Of a stretch of DNA of 64,000 nucleotides, positions 33,876-43,719 are shown one piece after another (position 1 is the stretch's first letter; each line of letters starts with the position of its first letter). The stretch is from Candidatus Latescibacterota bacterium. Lineage in GTDB: Bacteria > Latescibacterota > UBA2968 > UBA8231. Under the pieces are notes generated by a model. That model had not been told where the DNA came from, searched no databases, and worked only from the letters and a program-made list of their open reading frames with translations. Made by a program: the position numbers and the translations under genes. The stretch spans positions 62,001 through 126,000 of the forward strand of contig JAJEIO010000049.1 of assembly GCA_022827835.1 (NCBI GenBank). The letters run 5' to 3'.

Positions 33876-35828
33876 CTACCAACTCATTACGGCGTTGCCG
33901 CTTTCGCCGGTCCAGTAGTCTATGGCATACCAGATGCCGGCCGTGACGAACTGACCGAGAATCAGGCCCATGAAGAAGGGGCGGGTTTTGAGATAGAGCG
34001 CCGGCCCTCCGTAGCGCAGGACGAGCGTCTTGCAGAGCCAAGCTAGGAATACACTAAAAAACATCGTGCCAAAGACGGCGCTGATCGGAAAACCCAACGG
34101 GTGGAAAGGCCACCAAGATATGTGCTGGCGGGCGGCCATCAAGAGTACCATGGCCCCGGCACCAATGGCTGTATAAATCCAGTTTTCCCAATGCGGGCCG
34201 TCGAGGGATTGCAGCCGCGCGGCGGCGTTGTCAAAGGGGTAGCGCGCCGCGCCGCCAAAGAAGAAGGAATCGGTATTGATCCCCCCGTAGCGATAACCTA
34301 GATCAAGGATGGCCCAGATCGAGCTAAAGAGAGTCACGAGGATAGCCAAGAGGATGCCCCAAAAGACGATGCGGCGTCCTTTTTTTATCGTCTCTTCGGC
34401 GAGTTTGAGGCCATTGGCGCAGGAAGCCATGACAAAGGTGAGAATGTCGCTGGCCCATATGTATGTAAAGGCCAAGGCCATGACGCCGGAAGAGCCGATG
34501 GTGCGGGTGCCAAAGCCAGCAGCGACGAAATCCGAGGCGATCATCGGCGCGAAGATAAAGGCCAACCCCCCTTCGGCGACGACGCGGGTGATGCCTATGA
34601 AGAGCACAAAAGCAAAAAAGAGATAGATGGGGGTAACCCAAGCGGGCAGCCCTGACTGCCAGAGCCACACGCCCATAAAGGTCAGACTGCCCGCCAGCAT
34701 CAAGAGTGCGGTCCGGTAGGAGAGGATTTCGCCGGAGTCGTCAATGTCGGAGGCACCGGAGATCGCTTTGCGCCAGACCGCGCGCAGGTGGTTGCGGGCA
34801 TTCCACAGGCCGAAGAGAACCAGCGCGATGACAGCCCCAAAGCCTTGGTGGACGACGATCGAACCCGTATAGGTACTGTAGGCTCCGAGTACGGGATCGA
34901 TCTTCTGGACGCCGAGTACGTTGAAGATGCCCTGCTGAACGGTGTTGAGCAGATAGAAGAAGCACAGCCCAAAGGCTATGTCGCGGTTGACGAAGTAGGA
35001 AAAACCCAGCATTTGGAAGCTGAGCCGAAGCGGAACTTGGATGCTGTCGCGGAAGAGCGGGACTGAGCTATCGAGACCGACGCGGGGGAAGTAGGGAAAA
35101 TAGTGATTGAGGCCATTGACGCTCTGGATGAGAGCGGGTATGGCAAAGCCGATCCACATCAGTGGATTTTTGAAAAAGGCGTTGAGTACTCCGGGGCGCT
35201 GATCTTCTTCTTGGAGCATGGCGATGGGGAGCTGGACCAGCGGGAAAATTAGGCGCTCGTTTTCGATCCACTGTTTGCGCAAGACAACCACCATGGAAAT
35301 CATCGCCACGTAGAGTGCCAGCACGAAAGGTACCCACAACGCCAGCGGAGACAGCCACAACGCCCAGGGGATGCCCTGTCCCTGTGGCGCGCCTTCGTAG
35401 AAATTTTTGATCTGGTCGAAGTCGTGGTGGGGGATGATCCAATCGGGAATGAGTGGATGGAGGAGCTCGGCCCAGTTGTTCTCGGGCGTGGCATAGTAGA
35501 TGACGCTGGTGATATCGGGCAGGAGAAAGGCGGTAAGCCCCCATTCGGGGATTGAGGTGGCGACGATCCACATAATGTAGATGAGCGCCAACTCGGCCCG
35601 ATTCAGCATCCACGAGCGACGTATAAAGCCTAGCAGGGTGTTGCCGACAAAGACCAGAAAGAAGAAGAGAATAATGGCGGCGGGCGTGTTGAAGTACGAG
35701 GCGATCCGAGAGCCGTGGAGCACCATGTTGCAATACGGGACGCCAGCGCCAATGGCCCAAGCACCCGCTGCACCGACGAGCAGGGCGCGGAGGCCGGGCC
35801 GCTGTGAAGTTGGTGAAGTCGCGGTCAA
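33876..35828 (-). CDS. Multi-span membrane protein, DUF6784/DUF6785-type (oligopeptide-transporter-like)
   Basis: 650 residues, about 14 hydrophobic segments. Recognisable stretches are EWGLTAFLLPDITSVIYYATPENNW, then NERLIFPLVQLPIAMLQEE (the conserved loop of this family), TRVVAEGGLAFIFAPMIASDF and the end WWPFHPLGFPISAV plus LRYGGPALYLKTRPFFMGLILGQF. These resemble peptide-transporter-like (OPT) proteins; the substrate is unknown. It is 20 bases downstream of the 1086-residue surface protein, so the two may be linked. Confidence 0.75.
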   Translation of the reverse strand: MTATSPTSQRPGLRALLVGAAGAWAIGAGVPYCNMVLHGSRIASYFNTPAAIILFFFLVFVGNTLLGFIRRSWMLNRAELALIYIMWIVATSIPEWGLTAFLLPDITSVIYYATPENNWAELLHPLIPDWIIPHHDFDQIKNFYEGAPQGQGIPWALWLSPLALWVPFVLALYVAMISMVVVLRKQWIENERLIFPLVQLPIAMLQEEDQRPGVLNAFFKNPLMWIGFAIPALIQSVNGLNHYFPYFPRVGLDSSVPLFRDSIQVPLRLSFQMLGFSYFVNRDIAFGLCFFYLLNTVQQGIFNVLGVQKIDPVLGAYSTYTGSIVVHQGFGAVIALVLFGLWNARNHLRAVWRKAISGASDIDDSGEILSYRTALLMLAGSLTFMGVWLWQSGLPAWVTPIYLFFAFVLFIGITRVVAEGGLAFIFAPMIASDFVAAGFGTRTIGSSGVMALAFTYIWASDILTFVMASCANGLKLAEETIKKGRRIVFWGILLAILVTLFSSIWAILDLGYRYGGINTDSFFFGGAARYPFDNAAARLQSLDGPHWENWIYTAIGAGAMVLLMAARQHISWWPFHPLGFPISAVFGTMFFSVFLAWLCKTLVLRYGGPALYLKTRPFFMGLILGQFVTAGIWYAIDYWTGESGNAVMSW

Positions 35829-35848
35829 GAAATGGAGGGGTGGCGATG

Positions 35849-38800
35849 TCAGTACGCCACCCCGATCAAGTGCGTCTTACTGGTGTGGGATGCAGAAGCT
35901 GCATCTACGTCGGCGTCTATCTTGCAGAGATACGCTCCTGGCGGCACGAGTTGCCCGTCGTCACCGCGCCCGTCCCAAGTGAATATCTGCTCGCCAAAGC
36001 CCTGCCGCCGTTCGCTCCACACGGAGTGCCCAGCCAAGTCGAAGATGCGCACTTGGATGGTGCGCTCGGCATTGAGGTTGCCGAGTGCAAAGCGTATGTG
36101 GGCTTGATCGTTGGTGCCGTCGCCATTTGGGGTAAAAGGATTCGGCGCAATGACGACGCCCTGGACGACGCGGTTGGACAAGGGCACGGAGATGCTCAGG
36201 GCTGTGCCGGGCGTCAGAGCTGTGGCGTCGCCTGGATCGACTTGCTGATAGGTATCGGGGAAAGCCGAATCGCGGATTGCGGCATCTACGGTGGTGCCGT
36301 TGAGCAGCACCGAAGCGTGAAAGCGCACCCTGACCAGTTCGCCGGCTGCGGCGATGGACCCTTGCTGACTCCGGGGCAGGGCATTGTACGCGGCTTGGGT
36401 TAATGGGTTTCCCTGCTGGTCAAAAGGGAATTCTCCGCCTTTGCCCACTAACCGGCGAAAGTAGCGAATTTCGCCTTGAAGCGAATCGGCCAAGCTATGG
36501 TATGCGAACTCCTCTACGGCTTCGGCGATGGGATTGCCGTCCGCGTCGCGTCCGCGTAGGGCGAAGTAGAGGATGTCGCCCTGCTCCTCGGGCGGCAGGC
36601 CGAGATAAGTCAGCTCGTTGAGGATGCGGCCGTCGCCATCTACGGGCACCTGCTCGCCCTCCTCTGTTACGACCCGATAATAGGTGCGGGTGTCGTCGCC
36701 CGCGGCCTGCAAGGCCACCTTTTCGGGGAGGAGCAACCGCAGGCCGGTGCCGGTGTCGGTCGAGAAGATTTTCAGGGAATCGCCAGTGGCCGCGTCAATC
36801 AGCACGTCCGCGCTGGAGGCGGAGAAGAGGCGGCGGGGTTGGCCGCGGTCCAAATCCTCCTCGTGGCCGAGAGCCACGTCGGTGATAGAGAGTGCCTCTA
36901 TGGGCGCGGCGTCTAGCAGGATCTCGTCAAAGCGCCGGCTGGGTGGCCCTCCGGGCTGGTGTTCGACAAAGGTGGGCTTTAGGTAAAGTGCGAACTCGCT
37001 CATTTCCCGCGGCTCGACCGTATTGGGCCAGATCTCGGCAACGGTCCGGTGCGCCACTGGGGGCAGGAATGCCACGGCAATGGAGCGCAAGCTGGCCGCC
37101 ACATCGGGCGAAGTGGAAAGCAGCCGCGCTTGGATCTGCAAGAAGCGGCGCGGGCTGGGGGAGGTCACGAGCTGACCCGAGCGGGTATAGCGCTGGCTCC
37201 AGCTACTCCAGCCGCCGCCGGGTTGTAGCCGATTGACGACCGGCCCCTTAAAGCTGGTCGGCAGGTTGTTGTAGTCGGTTTCGGTTTTGAGGTCGCCGCC
37301 GTTGCCGTAGTACTCGACGATTTCCACGAGACGGTCGCCGGTGCGCGTGCGGATCTGGACATCGACCCGTTCGGAGTCCGGCAGGTCAGCCTCCCATTCG
37401 ATGCGGCCGAGAATGACCGAGCCGGGCAGCTCGATCATCGGCGAGGTGAGCGTGACCTCAGAGGGATAGCCCTCGCCGAATAGCTGTACCTCGCGGATGC
37501 GGTCGCCGGTGTTGTACCCGCCAGCGCGGCCCGCTTGGCTGGTGTATATCTGGCTGTTCAGGTAGCGCACCTGCTCGAGTCTTTCGAACCCGCTCTCCGA
37601 CGTACCTACTGATACCCCCGACCACGGGGTAGAATTTGGTGCAGATCCTGTCTGGCGGTACATCTCGCGCCATTTTAGGCTGCCGTTGGAATCGCGCGAT
37701 CCGTCTGAGATGCGCACCACCATCTCATCGACCCCGCTGATGCCGCCGACCATGCGGAAGTAGTTGATCCAGAAGCGGGCACCGAGATCGAGGGTCATAA
37801 TACCGCGGTCTTCGAAGCGGGGGTCGGGCGACCAGACGAATTGGAGGAAGTTGGTCTCATAGCGACCGTCAAATCCGGGCAGGCCGCCGAAGGTGCCGGT
37901 TAGTTCGACGCTGCCGCCGCCGTTGATGACGTCGAGGGCGATGTTGTCGCCTTGGGTCCACACTTCTACGGCCGCTAGGCGGGGCCGCTCGCGCCGGTGG
38001 TAGATGAGGCGACCGCGGCGCTCGGGAGCGACGTCCTCGTATATGCTGCGAGCGACCTTGGTCTCGGTGCCAGCCGCATTGACGATGTGGTAGTCGATGC
38101 CGCCCTGTTCGTCGAGCGGCAGGGCCGCGAACTCGGCTTCCGTCACGACCGCGAACTTGTCTAGCTTGCTGTCGGTGACTGCGATGCGCAGGATGTGGAG
38201 TTGCCGGTAAAAACCCTCGTCGTTTGGGTCGAGGTTAAATTCCACCGAGGTTTGGTTTTCGACCGGGGCAATGGTGCGGTCTATGAGCGACAAATCCGCG
38301 CCCCGCGCGTCCGAAGGCGTTCCGAGCAAGCGCACTTGGCGAAAAGGCTCGCCCTCGCTGGGATCTAGGAAGCGCAGTACCACCTTGGAGAGTGGAACCA
38401 ACCGGCCCAAGTCGATATCGACCGTCCAATTTTCGAGCGAGTGGTTGTGGTATTCGACCCGGCGATCACCCGGGGCGGCGGCGTCATACGTGGCTTCATC
38501 TACGCGCCGTTCTAGGCCATCGTCGCCTTTGACGATAAAGTAGATAGGTCCTTTGGCAGCCGGCGGGAGGTCATTGTATTCGGCGCGGGAGACCAAGGTG
38601 CTGGGTTCCCAATAGGTCGTGGGATCACCGTCGAGAATGGCGGCGGCGGTTTCGACGCTGGTGCCAGCGTGGCGGATGCCGCCGTGATAGTAGTACCAGA
38701 TAATCGGATCGCCGACTTCGATGTTTTTCTTGGTGTTAGCCTTTAGATAGACGATCGGCACCCCGGCTACCGTGGCTGGAGCCATGCGGATGTTGAGCGG

Positions 38801-39109
38801 TACGGGGCGGTCGGCGCGGTTTAATTCCTTGACTATCTTTTCGTATGCCTTTTGGTCTCCGATCAGGGTCTGGAAGCGATCGAGGTCTAAGATGGCGTCG
38901 GTCGATTGGCCGATGCGGCGCGGAGTGAGGGCATGGGTCTGGGGGTCAATGCGCACGGCGTGTTTGGGCCGCGTCCAGTATTCCCATTGCGCGGCGCGAT
39001 TTATGGTCACGCCGTCGGCAGTCAGTTCAAATCCCTCCTGCGCTCTAGCTTGGCTCAACAAAAGGAGCAACGGCAGGATCCAGCGTAAGGGTATGCGTTG
39101 GATGGTCAT
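35849..39109 (-). CDS. Large secreted protein with galactose-binding-like domains and FlgD-like C-terminus
   Basis: 1086 residues with signal peptide (LRWILPLLLLLSQARA). It holds repeated beta-sandwich parts (DLGRLVPLSKVVLRF like a discoidin domain) and GRIEWEADLPDSERVDVQIRTRTG shared with the paralogues at 48665 and 51469. It also has PSPRRFLQIQARLLST and AEIWPNTVEPREMSEF. The C-terminus PNPFTPNGDGTNDQA, then FDLAGHSVW and DGQLVPPGAYLCKID, is FlgD-Ig-like and ends GVAY. Such proteins sit at the cell surface; function unknown. Upstream lies the SurA-like gene on the same strand. Confidence 0.8.
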   Translation of the reverse strand: MTIQRIPLRWILPLLLLLSQARAQEGFELTADGVTINRAAQWEYWTRPKHAVRIDPQTHALTPRRIGQSTDAILDLDRFQTLIGDQKAYEKIVKELNRADRPVPLNIRMAPATVAGVPIVYLKANTKKNIEVGDPIIWYYYHGGIRHAGTSVETAAAILDGDPTTYWEPSTLVSRAEYNDLPPAAKGPIYFIVKGDDGLERRVDEATYDAAAPGDRRVEYHNHSLENWTVDIDLGRLVPLSKVVLRFLDPSEGEPFRQVRLLGTPSDARGADLSLIDRTIAPVENQTSVEFNLDPNDEGFYRQLHILRIAVTDSKLDKFAVVTEAEFAALPLDEQGGIDYHIVNAAGTETKVARSIYEDVAPERRGRLIYHRRERPRLAAVEVWTQGDNIALDVINGGGSVELTGTFGGLPGFDGRYETNFLQFVWSPDPRFEDRGIMTLDLGARFWINYFRMVGGISGVDEMVVRISDGSRDSNGSLKWREMYRQTGSAPNSTPWSGVSVGTSESGFERLEQVRYLNSQIYTSQAGRAGGYNTGDRIREVQLFGEGYPSEVTLTSPMIELPGSVILGRIEWEADLPDSERVDVQIRTRTGDRLVEIVEYYGNGGDLKTETDYNNLPTSFKGPVVNRLQPGGGWSSWSQRYTRSGQLVTSPSPRRFLQIQARLLSTSPDVAASLRSIAVAFLPPVAHRTVAEIWPNTVEPREMSEFALYLKPTFVEHQPGGPPSRRFDEILLDAAPIEALSITDVALGHEEDLDRGQPRRLFSASSADVLIDAATGDSLKIFSTDTGTGLRLLLPEKVALQAAGDDTRTYYRVVTEEGEQVPVDGDGRILNELTYLGLPPEEQGDILYFALRGRDADGNPIAEAVEEFAYHSLADSLQGEIRYFRRLVGKGGEFPFDQQGNPLTQAAYNALPRSQQGSIAAAGELVRVRFHASVLLNGTTVDAAIRDSAFPDTYQQVDPGDATALTPGTALSISVPLSNRVVQGVVIAPNPFTPNGDGTNDQAHIRFALGNLNAERTIQVRIFDLAGHSVWSERRQGFGEQIFTWDGRGDDGQLVPPGAYLCKIDADVDAASASHTSKTHLIGVAY

Positions 39110-39127
39110 GGGAATTCCTCCAAGGTT

Positions 39128-40792
39128 TCACTCGCGCGGTACTAGGCTGGCTAGCAGCGAATCGGGCAGGGCAGCGGCGAGTTGCTCGGCGGATATGTCG
39201 ATTTCGCGGCGGTATTTTTCTCGCAGCGACGCAATCCATTGGTCAAAGCGCGCTTGTTCGGCCTGCTGCACGAGAGTCGCTCGCGCCCGTTGCCGCGCCT
39301 GCTGTGGCGGCTCTGGGCGGGCTGGCTCGGTGCGGACCACCACGAACAAGGCAAATCCCTCGCGGGTTCGCACTGGGCCGTTGAGAACGCCGACCTCGGC
39401 CTGTTGCAGGGCGCGCCAGAGCTGGGGATACGGAATGCTGTTGTAGCGGTGCATGCAGACGAGACCGTCGGCGCGTCGCGGCCGCAGCGGAAAGCCGCGG
39501 GCCTTGGCCAAGGCGGCCAAATCCTCTTGGCCTGTCAAGGTGTCTTTGAGTTGCTGTGCCTCTTGCGGGCTGGGCGCGATCAACTCGTCAAAGCAGATGG
39601 ACTCAGGGATGGTAAATCGCTCGGGATGCGCGGCGATATAGCGCCCGACAGCGGCGGTGTCCACGGTGACTGAGTCGCTTACTTGGCGTTGATACACGGC
39701 TTTGAGCAGCAATTCTTCGTCGGCCTTGGCCAAATGCGCTGCGGCTTCTGGGTCTTGGTGATAGCCCGCCTTTTCGGCGGCGGTGGCCAAAACGAGTTCC
39801 GGCAGGATGGCGCGACGCGCAAAGGCCGCAATGGTCGCGCTGTCTTGCAGCGCCTCTGGGCGCGTTACCCGATGCTTCTTCAGAACTTCTAGATATTCTT
39901 CGGTGGAGACCTGACCGTTGGCGTACGCGAACAGAGGCGCATTCGCGCGCGATGGCAAGGCGGCTAGGCCCTGCGCAGTCAAATGCCAACCCAATTCATA
40001 GGCGAGGAGCTCGACCTGCTTTTTTTCGACCTCCCGCCTCTTGGCTTTGGCTAGCTCGCGGGCGAGCAAGTCTCGCTGGCTATCGACTTCTACTTGGCGG
40101 TCCTCTATAAAGCGCACCAAGTGAAATCGCCGGCCCAAGGGCATTGGCTCGGATACGACGCCGGTCGGCTGGTGATCGAATACTACCTCTGGGACCCCGA
40201 GGCGGCTGGCCATGGAGCGATTGACAAAACCGATCCGGCCGCGCTGGGCGGCCGCGCGCGGGTCGAGCGTGTGTTGAGCGGAGAGTTCGGCAAAGGAAGC
40301 ACCGGCTGCGAGCTGGCGCTGGATCGCTTGTGCTTCGGCCTTGGTCTGGACCAGAATGGCGGTCATGAGGCGCTCGCGCCCGAGGTCGTGTTCGGCGAAA
40401 AAGCGGGCGATGTCCGCGTCCGTAACTTGCGCTTGGGGATGCAGGTCGCGCTTCCGGTACAGGTTCGCCAGATAGGTGCGCCGCTGGAGTAGCTGCTCAA
40501 CCCACACGGACGGTTCGCGGTCGATTCCTATTTCGCGCGCGTGGCGCAGCATGAGCTGGCGGTCGATCAGGGTCTGCAAGTAGGACTGCCGCGCCGCTGG
40601 TCCCTGTTGGACCGGACGCAGCCCCGGCAGCACGTTTGACGCAAATTGGCGCAACTCGGCACTTGTGATGGGCACGTCGCCAACTAGGGCTACTGGCGGC
40701 GCGTCTTGCTGGCTGCACGCGACCGACAAAACCACCGCCGCCCACGCGATGGCGCATCTGAGCCGCAAAACATTTCTGCTTAGCACGTTCAT
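39128..40792 (-). CDS. SurA/PpiC-like peptidyl-prolyl isomerase lipoprotein
   Basis: 554 residues. Lipobox LSVAC with Cys26 after a hydrophobic signal. Residues ~33-130 are a SurA_N-like helical domain (VALVGDVPITSAELRQFASN, then LQTLIDRQLMLRHAREIG). A rotamase region follows at ~140-235 (AILVQTKAEAQAIQRQLAAG, then GRIGFVNRSMASRLGVPEVV). A second, weaker PPIase-like region lies at ~390-500. It would help outer-membrane or surface proteins to fold in the periplasm, which fits the surface protein gene next to it. The N-terminus resembles that of the TPR lipoprotein at 53607. Confidence 0.88.
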   Translation of the reverse strand: MNVLSRNVLRLRCAIAWAAVVLSVACSQQDAPPVALVGDVPITSAELRQFASNVLPGLRPVQQGPAARQSYLQTLIDRQLMLRHAREIGIDREPSVWVEQLLQRRTYLANLYRKRDLHPQAQVTDADIARFFAEHDLGRERLMTAILVQTKAEAQAIQRQLAAGASFAELSAQHTLDPRAAAQRGRIGFVNRSMASRLGVPEVVFDHQPTGVVSEPMPLGRRFHLVRFIEDRQVEVDSQRDLLARELAKAKRREVEKKQVELLAYELGWHLTAQGLAALPSRANAPLFAYANGQVSTEEYLEVLKKHRVTRPEALQDSATIAAFARRAILPELVLATAAEKAGYHQDPEAAAHLAKADEELLLKAVYQRQVSDSVTVDTAAVGRYIAAHPERFTIPESICFDELIAPSPQEAQQLKDTLTGQEDLAALAKARGFPLRPRRADGLVCMHRYNSIPYPQLWRALQQAEVGVLNGPVRTREGFALFVVVRTEPARPEPPQQARQRARATLVQQAEQARFDQWIASLREKYRREIDISAEQLAAALPDSLLASLVPRE

Positions 40793-40840
40793 AATTACTT
40801 TGCATTATACAAAGAAACATTTGTTTAAGGAAATCGGTTT

Positions 40841-42562
40841 TTGACCTCGCACTTTATCTACCTAGCGGCGTTGGCGCTGACGTGTTATGCCAATACCTTG
40901 GGCAACGGCTTTGTATTCGACGACTCGGCGTACCTCGCTAGCGATGCGGTGCGCGGGCTAGCGCTAGGCGAGCTTTTTGGCGCTAGCTGGATGGGACTAG
41001 AGCTGTACCGGCCGCTCACTTTACTCTCGCTGGGGTTCGATTTCCAGCTCTTCGGAGAAGCCCCTTGGGGCTATCATCTGACCAACATCCTGTTGCACGC
41101 GGTCAATAGCCTGCTCCTGTACGCATTGGCCCGCGACCTGCTCGGCGAGGATCGCGCCGCGCTGTGGGCCGCCTTGCTGTACGCGAGTCATCCCCTTCAA
41201 ACCGAAGTAGTAGCTTGGATCTCGGCGCGGGGCGACTTGCTGGCCAGCCTGTTGTCGCTGAGCGCTTTGCTAGCGCATCGGCGGCAGCGCGTACTAGCCT
41301 ATTTGCTGTACGCGGGGGCCTGCCTGTCGAAGGAGACGGCGATGATTTTGCCGGTCGCGCTTTTCTTGGCCGATTCACGGGAGGGGATAGCGTCCTGGAT
41401 CAAGCGACACTGGGGATATGGGGTGGCCCTGCTCGGCGTCTTGGCGTTGCGTTGGCTGGCGTTGGCCGATGCCCCTGCGGGGCCGGTCTCTACCAATTTT
41501 TTGGCCGACCTTGATCCGTGGCAGCGGCTCGGCACGGCCGTGGCCATTCTGCCGCGCTATTTGCTGCTGATCGCCGCGCCGCTGCATTTGTCGGCGGATT
41601 ATTCGCAGGCGTCGATTCCCCCGGTGACGTCGCCTTGGGATTTGTGGTTTGTCGCGGGCTTGGCCTGTGTGGCCGCGTTGGTCGCGCTGCCTTGGGTGGT
41701 GCGATCGCACTTTCTCGTCTTTGCCAGCGCGTTCTTTGGCGCGTGCCTGCTGCCAGTGGCCAATTTGCTTTTTCTCGCACCGAGTGGCATGGCCGAGCGC
41801 TATCTGCACTTGGCCATGATCCCGGTGGCCTTGACTTGGGGGTGGGCCGGTCAGTGCTGGTTGCGGAGAAGTCCGGGACAGCGACGACTAATTTGGGTGG
41901 TCGTGCTGTGTGCGGTCGTGCTGTGCGGTGCGCGCACCATTGTCCGCAACCGAGATTGGCACAGCGACGCCCGCTTGTTTGCCGCAGTATTGGCGCACTA
42001 TCCAGACAACGCTCGCGCCCACGACAATCTCGCGTTTACCTACTATCAGCGAGGACAATACGCCCGCGCTTTCCACCACTACCAGCGGGCGGCAGCCATC
42101 CAGCCGACTCGGCTGCGGGCGCATTTTAATCTCGGCATACTGCACAGCGCAGCGCGGCGCTACAAGGAGGCTATCGCGTCTTTTAAGACTGCGCTGGCTC
42201 TGAATCCCACCCACGTTGAAACGCATTTCAATCTCGGCCTGACCTACCAGAAAGCCGGTCGCTACGAGGAAGCTATAGGACACTATGGTGCGGTGCTGAA
42301 TTTGGCCCCGCATCATCTGAGAGCTTACTACAATTTAGGCCGCGCCTACGAGCGCATCGGTCGCATAGAAGACGCCATCCGGCAATACACTGCGCTCGTG
42401 GCGCTAGACGCCAAAGCCGTTAAGGCGTATTACCGCTTGGGCGAACTGTACCGCCGCCAGCAGCGCTTAGCGGAAATGGCCGCTGCTTGGACGACTTTGC
42501 TGCGCTTGGACCCGGCGCACCGCGAGGCCGAGCGCATTCGTCAGGCACTGAGGGACAAGTAG
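40841..42562 (+). CDS. GT-C-type membrane glycosyltransferase-like protein with C-terminal TPR repeats
   Basis: 573 residues, TTG start with AAGGA about nine bases upstream. The first ~370 residues carry about ten membrane helices and the luminal pattern GFVFDDSAYL with Asp-Asp, then LYRPLTLLSLGFDFQLFG and HPLQTEVVAWISARGD, as in TMTC/DUF1736 proteins. From ~385 come about five TPRs (LGILHSAARRYKEAIASFKT, then LGLTYQKAGRYEEAIGHYGA). It may transfer sugars onto exported proteins. It is divergent from the SurA-like gene, with a 48-base gap. Confidence 0.85.
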   Translation: MTSHFIYLAALALTCYANTLGNGFVFDDSAYLASDAVRGLALGELFGASWMGLELYRPLTLLSLGFDFQLFGEAPWGYHLTNILLHAVNSLLLYALARDLLGEDRAALWAALLYASHPLQTEVVAWISARGDLLASLLSLSALLAHRRQRVLAYLLYAGACLSKETAMILPVALFLADSREGIASWIKRHWGYGVALLGVLALRWLALADAPAGPVSTNFLADLDPWQRLGTAVAILPRYLLLIAAPLHLSADYSQASIPPVTSPWDLWFVAGLACVAALVALPWVVRSHFLVFASAFFGACLLPVANLLFLAPSGMAERYLHLAMIPVALTWGWAGQCWLRRSPGQRRLIWVVVLCAVVLCGARTIVRNRDWHSDARLFAAVLAHYPDNARAHDNLAFTYYQRGQYARAFHHYQRAAAIQPTRLRAHFNLGILHSAARRYKEAIASFKTALALNPTHVETHFNLGLTYQKAGRYEEAIGHYGAVLNLAPHHLRAYYNLGRAYERIGRIEDAIRQYTALVALDAKAVKAYYRLGELYRRQQRLAEMAAAWTTLLRLDPAHREAERIRQALRDK

Positions 42563-42639
42563 ATAAACCATTTAATAACAGTAAGTTATATATTTATACA
42601 ACATATGCTGTGAACGCGGCAGGATAGCGAAAAAGATGC

Positions 42640-42668
42640 TTGACTTTAAATGTCGTTGGGAGTACCTT
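42640..42668 (+). promoter_or_regulatory. Putative promoter of the CBM9-like gene
   Basis: TTGACT (42640-42645), a 17-base spacer and TACCTT (42663-42668), 56 bases before the ATG. The -10 is weak. The rest of the gap 42563-42724 is AT-rich with no gene. Confidence 0.45.
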
Positions 42669-42724
42669 GAGGCGTAATCTTAATAGTGTTCGTTCTATTC
42701 ACGCCAATTTCCAAGGAGATGGAG

Positions 42725-43630
42725 ATGCGCAAAACGTTAGTAAGTGCCTTACTCGCCGCGGTGGTTGCGCTACCGGCTCTGGCTCACTTTCCGCCTGGCG
42801 AACTTCTGTTCGCCGTGCAGTTCCCAGATGAAAACATACCGGTCATCGACGGCAATCACGCCGATTGGGCCGCTGTGCCCCAGATTCCCTATGAAGTAGG
42901 CAACGACAAGTACTCCGATTCGGTGTACAGCAAGGCGCGCGGTGAGATCGACGTAAGCGATCTGAGCGTGCGGCAGATTGTCGGCTGGAACGACAATACC
43001 AACTTGCTCTATTTCATGGCCGAGGTCTTCGACAACGTCCACACCCGCGACGCCGAAGAGCCCAATGCTTGGTGGTCAGACGACGCTTGGGAAATCTATG
43101 TGTCGCCGACCCACCCCGAGGTCGAGGGCGGCGGTGGCTATGCCCCCGGGCAGGAAGGTGGCATCCTCAAGGTGGGATACAACTGGTCCATGCCGCCAAC
43201 GGCTGGCGCGTGGGGCGGTTACAATCCCCCGTTTGATTGGGTCACCGATCCCGACAACAACGATGCTTGGAAGTTCGCGTACACGTTTGAGGGAGAAGAG
43301 TTCGGCGAGAGCACGTACTTCTACGAGGCTTGGATCCGGCCCTTTGACTTCATTCCCGACGATGGCGACCGGGACGCTGCTGAAGAGACCGACCTCGAAG
43401 AAGGTCAGATCATCGCCATTAGCTGGACCTTCGGCGATTTCGACATTGAAGGTGGAGCCGTTCTCGAAGACTATCAGGGCTTCTGGTCGGTATCGCCCAA
43501 TGGCTGCTGCCGCGCGGACAACGACATGGTCATGAACGAGCTCGACGACGCTATTGACTGGGGAGCCGCTCCCGCCACCTCGGTTGAGTCCAGCACGTGG
43601 GGCCGCATCAAAACCGAGTTCAATCGCTAG
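42725..43630 (+). CDS. Secreted CBM9-like carbohydrate-binding protein
   Basis: 301 residues from ATG 42725 (AAGGAG seven bases upstream); a start six bases earlier is possible. Signal peptide MRKTLVSALLAAVVALPALA. The mature part matches the CBM9/sugar-binding pattern: PVIDGNHADWAAVPQIPY, then LYFMAEVFDNVH, WWSDDAWEIYVSP and the acidic tail of the fold. Acidic and Trp/Tyr-rich, fitting a periplasmic or surface sugar-binding role. A perfect terminator follows, so it is transcribed alone from a promoter in the gap. Confidence 0.85.
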   Translation: MRKTLVSALLAAVVALPALAHFPPGELLFAVQFPDENIPVIDGNHADWAAVPQIPYEVGNDKYSDSVYSKARGEIDVSDLSVRQIVGWNDNTNLLYFMAEVFDNVHTRDAEEPNAWWSDDAWEIYVSPTHPEVEGGGGYAPGQEGGILKVGYNWSMPPTAGAWGGYNPPFDWVTDPDNNDAWKFAYTFEGEEFGESTYFYEAWIRPFDFIPDDGDRDAAEETDLEEGQIIAISWTFGDFDIEGGAVLEDYQGFWSVSPNGCCRADNDMVMNELDDAIDWGAAPATSVESSTWGRIKTEFNR

Positions 43631-43669
43631 GTCCTGCTGGATCGACTCAGCATTCGGTTTAGATTTACA

Positions 43670-43706
43670 GGCGATGGGCTAGCCAAGCCCATCGCCTTAT
43701 TTTTTT
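43670..43706 (+). terminator. Rho-independent terminator after the CBM9-like gene
   Basis: Perfect 11-base stem GGCGATGGGCT (43670-43680) with AGCCCATCGCC (43686-43696), a five-base loop, then TTATTTTTTT. One of the cleanest terminators in the window. Confidence 0.9.
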
Positions 43707-43719
43707 CAAGGAGCCCGGT